From Forficula auricularia (Eukaryota > Arthropoda > Insecta > Dermaptera > Forficulidae): a stretch of DNA of 64,000 nucleotides. How positions within the stretch are numbered: the first letter of the stretch is position 1; the number at the start of each line of letters is the position of its first letter. Under the pieces are notes generated by a model that saw only the letters and a program-made list of their open reading frames with translations, did no database searches and was not told where the DNA came from. The stretch spans positions 310,001 through 374,000 of the forward strand of contig JALMQS010000891.1 of assembly GCA_024734495.1 (NCBI GenBank). The letters are read 5' to 3'. Shown here piece after piece: positions 47,001 to 56,000 of the stretch. The translations under genes and the position numbers were made by a program.

Positions 47001-50000
47001 TTCATTTTAAACCATATGTCCCTCTGACAGCATAAAAATTCGAAAATATCCAAAATAAGGAACAACCTAATAAACAAACATAAGTGGCTAGCTTGCTGGG
47101 TGGGCCATCTAACTTTTGGAATTTGAATCGGCTATAAAAAAACAATGAATATTTTTCAAAATTATGACTTTATTAGAAAGATTTGACATTTTCATTTAAG
47201 AATGAAACACAGCATCATGAAACCTCGTATGTTTCCTATACTCAGTCATTTGAATGATGTTGTGTTTCATTCTTAAATGAAAATGTCCAATCTTTCTAAT
47301 AAACTCGTAATTTTGCAAAAATATTCATTAGTTTTTTATAGCCGATTCAAAGTTAGATGGCCCATCCGTTAATGCTGGATCTCATCCCTTAATTGCGTTT
47401 AAATTGGCAAGAGAATGCTTGGAGACTCCTCTGCATAGATGCGAACACGACAGAGGGGAAAATTTGTATAGGGTAATAAGTTGAGTAGACGTGAAAAAAG
47501 GAAGCCAAACTTACATGCAGCAGCTTTTGCTACTATAAATATAAATACCTGGAGCCACCGAGCGATGCACGGTAACCCCCCCCCTCCCGAAATCACACTC
47601 CTCACCCCCACCACTGCACTCCCACCCCAACCGCGCCTCCAACCCCCGGATCCCCCACAACTGCACCCAACCTCCCACATCCACCCCACCCCGCACCCAG
47701 TTTTTGCATTTCTAACTTTCTAATGGTCTACATATTATGTGTATATTTGTTTACTCGTACACCAATAATGCCCACATTCGTTCATATTGATAAACATTAT
47801 AAAAAAATAAATAGGAAAATAATAATAAAAAAAATAATCGTATAGGATCTGAAATAAAAACATAAAATTAAATATGATTTATTTTCAAGTTATATAAAAA
47901 AAGCCACTTCAACCACTTTATTTGTAAACACACCTGTAATGTTATGATTTAGACACCTGTTAATTAAAAACAAACAAAAAATTCCTAATTTTCATATAAT
48001 ATATAAAAATTTGCTATAACCTATTAGTGGGTTTTAAAATTAAAAAACCAATTAAAAATAAAATATAATTGAAAAAAATGTAAACAAACTTTTTCATTGA
48101 GATTTTCATCTATCAATAATTACTTTAATTAAGAAAAGATCAATTAAGATTAAATTTGTCGAGGTCCAGACCTAGCCAGATCGCTTTCTCATTCTCAAAA
48201 CTTGTTAATAGAATTTGTTTCATCAAAATCCGTAGAGCCGTTTTCAAAATGGAACCAAGATACAAATATATATATAAATATACAATTTTTGCTCGTTTAA
48301 TAAGAGTAGATATGATCGTAACCAAAACAACAGAGCCTTATGTTAATGCCTACAATTATATTGTTGTTTTTCTTTTTTATAGCCCTGTCTTCTTAAAGGT
48401 GGTTCTAATTTCTTAAAAGCCAAATACGAAGGTGAAAATGCGGTACGTGAAATATTCCCCGATGCAGTTATTATTCGGCCTGGAGTGATCTACGGGTCAG
48501 AAGATCGTTTTCTTAAACTTTATTCCCACGTTTGGCGACGACAACTTCGTTATATGCCACTCTGGAAAAAAGGCGAAGCCACAGTCAAACAGCCTGTGTA
48601 TGTAAGCGATGTAGCTGCCGGAATTGTCGCTGCAGCCAAAGATCCTTCTACTAATGGAAAAGTTTTTCAAGTAATTTTTCTTTTTTATTCTCAATTGCTT
48701 TTAAGATTCTTTAGTTCCATTCTGTAAACTAATAGCCAACTTTTTACTTATTAATTCTGATTTTTAAAAAATAAACCTGATTTATAATATGCATGATTCA
48801 GAGTAGAAGTAATTTCCTAGTCAACTTTTTGAACTTTTCAAAACTATTAATATTGATTTTTTTTTTAATTTGAAAGTTTATAATAGGAAAATAAGGACAA
48901 CTTTTGATGTGTGACTTATTTATTTATCAGCCAACGTTTCGTCGACTTTCCCGACTTCTTCAGCACTTCTACAATTATAGGAACATTATTAATATCAAGT
49001 TACAAAATTACAATTACAATTCCAGAACAAACATGTATTAATGTAGTTCTTTCACAAATGCAAAAATTCAAGAAGACTTTGAAACTTGGAATATAAGTCA
49101 TTAAAACCATAATACACATACTGTTAAAATTTGAAGACGATTTACCAAACCAAACCAAACATGAAATAATTGCAATTAAAAATGACATTTTTAACATAGG
49201 GTAGAAAGGGAAAGGGTGGGGATATGATCATTATTTTATTTTTTTTCATTGAAGGACTTTCACCATCTTGATGAAAAACCAATATTTGTTAGAATAATAT
49301 ATTCGGAGTATCTTAAAAAAAAATTGAAATTATTTACCACGTAGTTTTGATAAAAAACAAAAAAAAAAACATATTTGGGCGATTATTTTTAGTGGAGGGG
49401 ATATAAGCACAATGGCTTGGAAGCGATCTGGCTAGTATGTGTGTATCCATATAGAGATTCGTAGTATGATTGGACAGTCACGTTAAAAAAACATAACCTA
49501 AAATTTTTGTTCCGTTCATATTTATAGAGTAGTTACGAGACTAAAACTTTTTGTGTGGATTGTAGTTGACCCATCAAATAGTCATGTCACTGGTAAGGAA
49601 GATACAAGAAAATTTAGACGAATGATGGCATGACTATTTGGTGGGTAAACTATTAATACATGTTTGTTCTGGAATTGTCATTGTAATTTTGTAACTTGAT
49701 ATTAATAATGTTCTTAAATTGTAGAAGCCATGAAGAAGTCGGCAAAGTCGACGAAACGTTGCTGATAAATGAAAAAGTCACACATAAAAACTTGTCCTTA
49801 TTTTCCTAATATAAACTTTCAAATTAATACAAATTATGGGCGGAAATGATAATAATAACTATTAATATTACAGAACAATGCTAAATAAAAAATTAGTTTA
49901 AATTAAGGACTATAGCTTAAAAGTTATATTTTTCAAAGCTTACAGAATATTTTCTTTAGACTCAATTAAATTTTGATTGAATAAATGAATTAAAGTAAAT

Positions 50001-53000
50001 GATTTTGACACAGCCTTGACTTAACACCAAGGTTAAAACTTACAGAATAGACCTGTTTTTCTCAGTTTAATTATTTGAACAGGAGGATATATCAGGATTA
50101 ACGCGAAGTACCCATCAAGTGTAACTTTTTATTTGTAATTTTCTCCAAAAAATAAAAAATAATTTTTTTAATCAATTAAGTGACTTCTTTAATGGATATC
50201 AATTTTATTCCGATTGAAATTAAGGAAGGGGTCCCAAATAAACGTGTTAGAAAAACATTATTATCTCAGAAATGGTAAGTCTCAGAATAATAAGATTTGA
50301 AATTAAAGCTTCTTATTGGCTGGATCAAGTAGATATCTCAACAGTTGAAATTGAAGAACTCGAAGTATCGATTTACTGCAAGAGTGTTTGATTTTTTTCA
50401 CTTTTCTTCAGAAAATCACCAAAGACTTTTTTAAATCGGTGTACTTATAACCTATCACGGTGTTTCTCAACCTTTTGTAGATCGAGGAACCCTAGAGCGC
50501 TTATATTTATTTCTGAGGAACCTCCTAATATTAAAATATGAGATATTTAATTTTTTGTCAAAATATCAACATCATGCTAGCTTCCAAATATAATACATAC
50601 CGCCGCCGATGACGGTGTTGCCACATTTTAAAAATTTGCTGGATTTTGGGGAAATTGGATACAAAAAACGTGCATTTTAGATTACAATACCTAACATTTT
50701 TATTTTCATGAATAATATTATTAAATTTTTTTGGTAATGTCATTGGGATACCCATATGCCCCTTTTAATGTAATGTAATCGTTGTATTAGAAGAAAGTTA
50801 AGGAACTTTAGAGCAACACAAATGGTATTACTGATACAATAATAGTGATGTACTAGCATTCTTAAGTATCAATGGTTTTATTTGACTATAAGGTAATACT
50901 TAGACTCTAAATTTAGTATTTTTTTCTTTACATGACAAATTTTTTGAGAGGTGATACTACTAACTACTGTACAACTAGTATTTTTGTTTTTCTATTTTTT
51001 CTTTTTCTCTAGGCGCCGGGAACTCCAAACCTCCCTTTGTGGAACCCTGAGGTTCCGCGGAACCGAGATTGAGAAACACTGAACTAGAAGTAATTTCCTA
51101 GTCAACTCGTAGAACTTTTCAAAACTATTAATAAAACGCCAAATAAAAAAATTAGTTTAAATTAAGGACTATAACTTAAAAATTATATATTATGTAATAT
51201 CAAAGTTTACAGAATATTAAAAATAATTCTCTTTAGACTCAATTAAATTTTGATTGAATAAATGAATTAAAGTAAATGTCCTAAAATTAGACACGATTGA
51301 AATTAAGGGACAGGTCCTCGACTTACCACTGTTCGCATTTATGACCTTATGTTTATCTCTTTCATACATGCGCATTAGGGTGGTCCTTATTTAAGGTGTT
51401 TTCGAATTTTTACGCTGACAGAGGCTCATATGGTTCGAAATAAATAAAACAAATTTCCCCCAAGCCCCTATCTCAATTTTAACCTGTGCCTCAGAGCGAT
51501 GTAAGATTCCCATCTAAATAACATGGGGTTTTTGGCATTGAACGATCAATTTTTTATTCGGGCCAAAGCAATGGTTTAAAAAATTTGAATTTATCCTTAT
51601 AATAGTATAATAATAAAACTTGAGTAAGATACGAGGTGGGTTTCTTACTCAAGTTTTATTATTATATTAAAATGTTTCACCTAGAACCAACACCGAACTC
51701 CTTAAAAGTTACTTATAATAGTAGCTACACTTCATAATTTTACAGATTCGTAGCTATTATAATTTTAGAGTCTATAACTTACTAACACTAAGATATGGCA
51801 GTATTTTATCTAGCTGTAACTCCAAAATTATAATAACTAAAAATCTGAAAAAAACTAGGAAGGATAGCTACTATTATAAGGGTAAAGTTTACAGAGATTA
51901 AAATTTTTTTTAATATTACTTTTGCCGGAATAAAAAATTGATCGTTCAATGCTAAAAATTTGGTTTTATATTCATTAAATTATAGCATTTATTTATTTCA
52001 CAAAAACTTTACGGGCTTCAACAAATTCAGTTATTATTAGGCCCCTGAAATTGTGAGCCCCGGGGGCAGCTGTCTCTCTTGTTCTCCCCTCTGAAGGCCC
52101 TGTATGTACATATTTTTAGGGAATCCCCACAACTGTTTGTTATGTATAGGAAATACGTGTTTGAATTTGAATTTTGTATATATACTTACCTATTAATTAG
52201 TTGTCTCAACCATATGATAAATTTTTGAGACTTGAAGAAGACAATTAATTATTATAATTATTTATAGTGAATTAAATGTCTTTTAATACATCTTGATCCC
52301 GAAATTTTCTATTTGTTCTTTAAATACACAAATGTTGATTTTCTATTCTATTCTATATGAATTAATTTTATTTTATTTTTCAAGCGGTTGGCCCTAAGCG
52401 ATATCTTCTATCAGAACTCGTCGATTGGTTTTTCCGTATAATGCGTAGAGATGCTAATTGGGGATATATCCGATACGATACGAAATATGATCCTACATTA
52501 ATGCTCAAAGCGCAATTGACTAATTTAATTTGTCCAGGCTGGCCAGTTGGTTATGTACATCCTGAGGGCTTAGAATTGGTATGTGTTTTTCCTCTATTTC
52601 GTTTTAAATAATATTTAAAATAATTAAATGAATACCTGGCTATATCTACTCTTATTAAACTAGCAAAAATTGTATATTTATTTATATATATATTTATTTG
52701 TTTGTATATATATTTGTATCTTGGTTCTATTTTGAAAACGACTCTACCGATTTTGATGAAATTCACGAATTAGAGGATTTTTGGGGTGACAATTCGATCT
52801 GTCACGGTCTCATCTTCGACAAAATTGTTTTTGATGGGTTTTTTCGTAATCAAATTAATTATTCTCAGGTAGACAAATCCCATTGTTAGGGTTTTAAAAA
52901 AAGGTTTCCCTTTTTCTTTTGTGCTCAGGCAAACAATGGGTCGGGTAAATCCTTTATTCTCAAAGGCCTTGAAGAAGTATTGTGATTGTGGTTTTTAACA

Positions 53001-56000
53001 TATTTTGTTCAACCTAAACGTTAGAAATATTAAAAAACGTTTTATAATTGTTTTTATAAAGAATTTTATTTATTTAATAGAATAAAAAATAATCAAGAAT
53101 TTATTTAAAAATATATTTCGCATAAGCAGGTCTCAATTTTCTGAAAAAACAACAGATTTTGATAGGTTTTATTTATTAACAATTGGATGAATAAAAATGA
53201 ATCATATGGTTGAATCAAAACAGGTGCAGGAGGTGGGGTGTAGTGGTGGGGGATCCGGGGGGGGGGGCGAGGTTTTTTTTGGGGGGGGGGTCAAGCGGGG
53301 TGGGGGGTGGGGGTACAGTGGGCGAATACTATATATATATTTGTATTTTTTTTAATTTGAAAACGGCTCTCAAATAAAAATCGACCTTTTTATCAGAATT
53401 TTAAATTGAAAATAATATTAAAATAAAGGTTTTAACTGAAGGAAGAAGTTACCGAGCATCGCTCGGTGCCTCCAGGTACTTATTATTATAAGTAGAGGAG
53501 AGGCAGCCAAAAAGAAAATTTTTATTTTCCTGGCTCTCTCTCCTCATATCGACTTTAAAATAATTCACTTAGTATTAAAAAACATTAAATTTTTATTATT
53601 ATTATTATTAAGGTGTTTGTGTTGTAAGCAAATAGATATTCTTTAATAAATTTTTATAATTTTTCTAACTAATATAACAAAGAATAATTGACATATCAAT
53701 GAGAATTGTTTTGACCGCGCTTATTCGAAAAAGATATTTTATCACGAGCTCGGTCAAAACAATTCTCATTGATATGTCAATTATTCTTTGTTATATTGGT
53801 TAGAAAAATTATAAAAATTTATTTAAGATCATTATTTCAAGTTAGAAATATATAAGTTCAAATATTATTTTCACTCAATATTTGACAAAAATTCCCTACA
53901 GTTGATTCGTGATTGAATCAAATGTAGAAAACATTCGGTTAATTTATGGCAAGCATCTAACATACATGCTAATAGACCGAGCGCTCTGTCTGTATTGGGA
54001 GATTAAATATATAACATCTGAGATTTCAAGTTCACTTGGTGATCCATCCGAATGTCTAGCGGGCTATACGCGAAATGACGTTGGATTGTAGCTAAGTGGA
54101 TCACATCTTTTTTCTCTCTTGGTCCAAACTTATGACTCCACAGACTTCAATAGCATAATCCGCAATAGTCTCGTGATAAAATATCTTTTTTCAAATAAAG
54201 CGCGGTCAAAACAATTCTCATTGATATGTCAATTATTCTTTGTTATATTAGTTAGAAAAATTATAAAAATTTATTTAAGATCATTATTTCAAGTTAGAAA
54301 TATATAAGTTCAAATATTATTTTCACTCAATATTTGACAAAAATTCCCTACAGTTGATTCGTGATGGAATCAAATGTAGAAAACATTCGGTTTAGATATT
54401 CTTTAGAAATCTCATGGATTAAAGTTTCGAAGCTAGCCAAAGATATTCTACGTCACTCAGTAAGATTTTCAGACTGTTTTTCTTTATTCTTTTATTATTA
54501 TTCATTATGTCTCTTATTATTTTATATACCATTCATGCGAATAATTTTTTATTTAATATTTTTCAATTAAAAAGATTTTATTTTGCCGAAAGTAGCAGAG
54601 TTGATGATTCATATCCGTTAATTTGAAACATCAACTAAATTATACCTATACTTTTTATTTTTTTATTTAATAAGTTTTCATTAATAATCTTAATAATCTT
54701 AATAGGCTTATATTCGCTCGATGTCCTAAACGTCTATTACTTTAACATTTATTTAGATAAGGAACAAATTATATAGTAAAATTTCCAGGATAGTCATAAT
54801 ATAATAATAAAACCTTTCATTAAAGGAGTCAATAAAAGAATGTCTTCTGCTGGAATAATAATTTTTTTTTTAATTTATTTATAACGAGACTAGTTTCGTG
54901 TGCTTTGTTCTCTTCATCAGTCTATTACAATTGATTCGCAGCACTGTGATTTTCAACACACAACAACCCAAGATTTTTCTATAACCTTAAACATATTGAG
55001 TTTTGTGCCTACTACTAAATAATAGAGCACCCGGAATAGACAATATACAAGCTGAAATCCTAAAGAACTCTGGAGAAAAGGCACGTGACAAACTTTTTGA
55101 ACTAATTAGCAAAATCTATAAATTGGGAATCATCCCAAAAGATTTCCAAAAAAACAAAATAGTCACACTTCCCAAAAGACAGGCGCGGATAAATGTGAAA
55201 ATTTCAGGACCATTAGCCTAACCTCACATGCCTCCAAAATCCTAACCAAAATAATCCAAAGAAGAATAGAACAAAGAGTTGAAGAAAATCTGGGGGAAGA
55301 CCAGTTCGGCTTTAGAAGAAACAGAGGCACCCGAGAAGCAATTCTCTCTCTTAGACTAATAATAGAAAGGGCTTTTATCAGGGAAGAATCTGTCTACATC
55401 GGATTCATAGACCTAGAAAAAGCATTCGATAACGTCAATTGGGAAATTATGTTTAAAATATTAAAACAGGCGGGAATAAAATTCAGGGAGAGAAGACTAA
55501 TCTACAATCTATATCAAAACCAGACGGCAATTATAAATATTGGAGATGAGCAAAGAGAAGCCAAAATAAAAAAAGGTGTAAGACAAGGATGTGTGCTGTC
55601 ACCCATGATTTTCAACTTATACATAGAAGAAGCGATTAAAGAATTCAAAGACAAAATCGATACAGGTATCGAAATCCAAGGTCAAAAGATCGCTATGTTA
55701 AGATTTGCCGATGACATTGCCCTTCTAGGAAGCAATAAAAAAGAATTAGAGGACGCCCTGAATGGAATTAACCAAATCCTAATAGAAGAAATCAAAATGA
55801 AAATAAACAAGAATAAAACCAAGGTGCTGGTATGTACAAAAAAAGAACAAACGAGACAGGAATGCATCAAAATTAACCAAGAAAACCTAGAAGGAGTTAA
55901 GGAATTCCGCTACCTAGGAAGTAAAATAACATGGGATGGGAGGAGCGAAAACGAAATTAAATCAAGAATTGCCCAAGCAAAAATGGGGTTTAATTCAAAA

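Noticed and set aside
47399..47723. Gly/Trp-rich and Pro-rich ORFs
   Set aside because: Products of a C-rich low-complexity tract.
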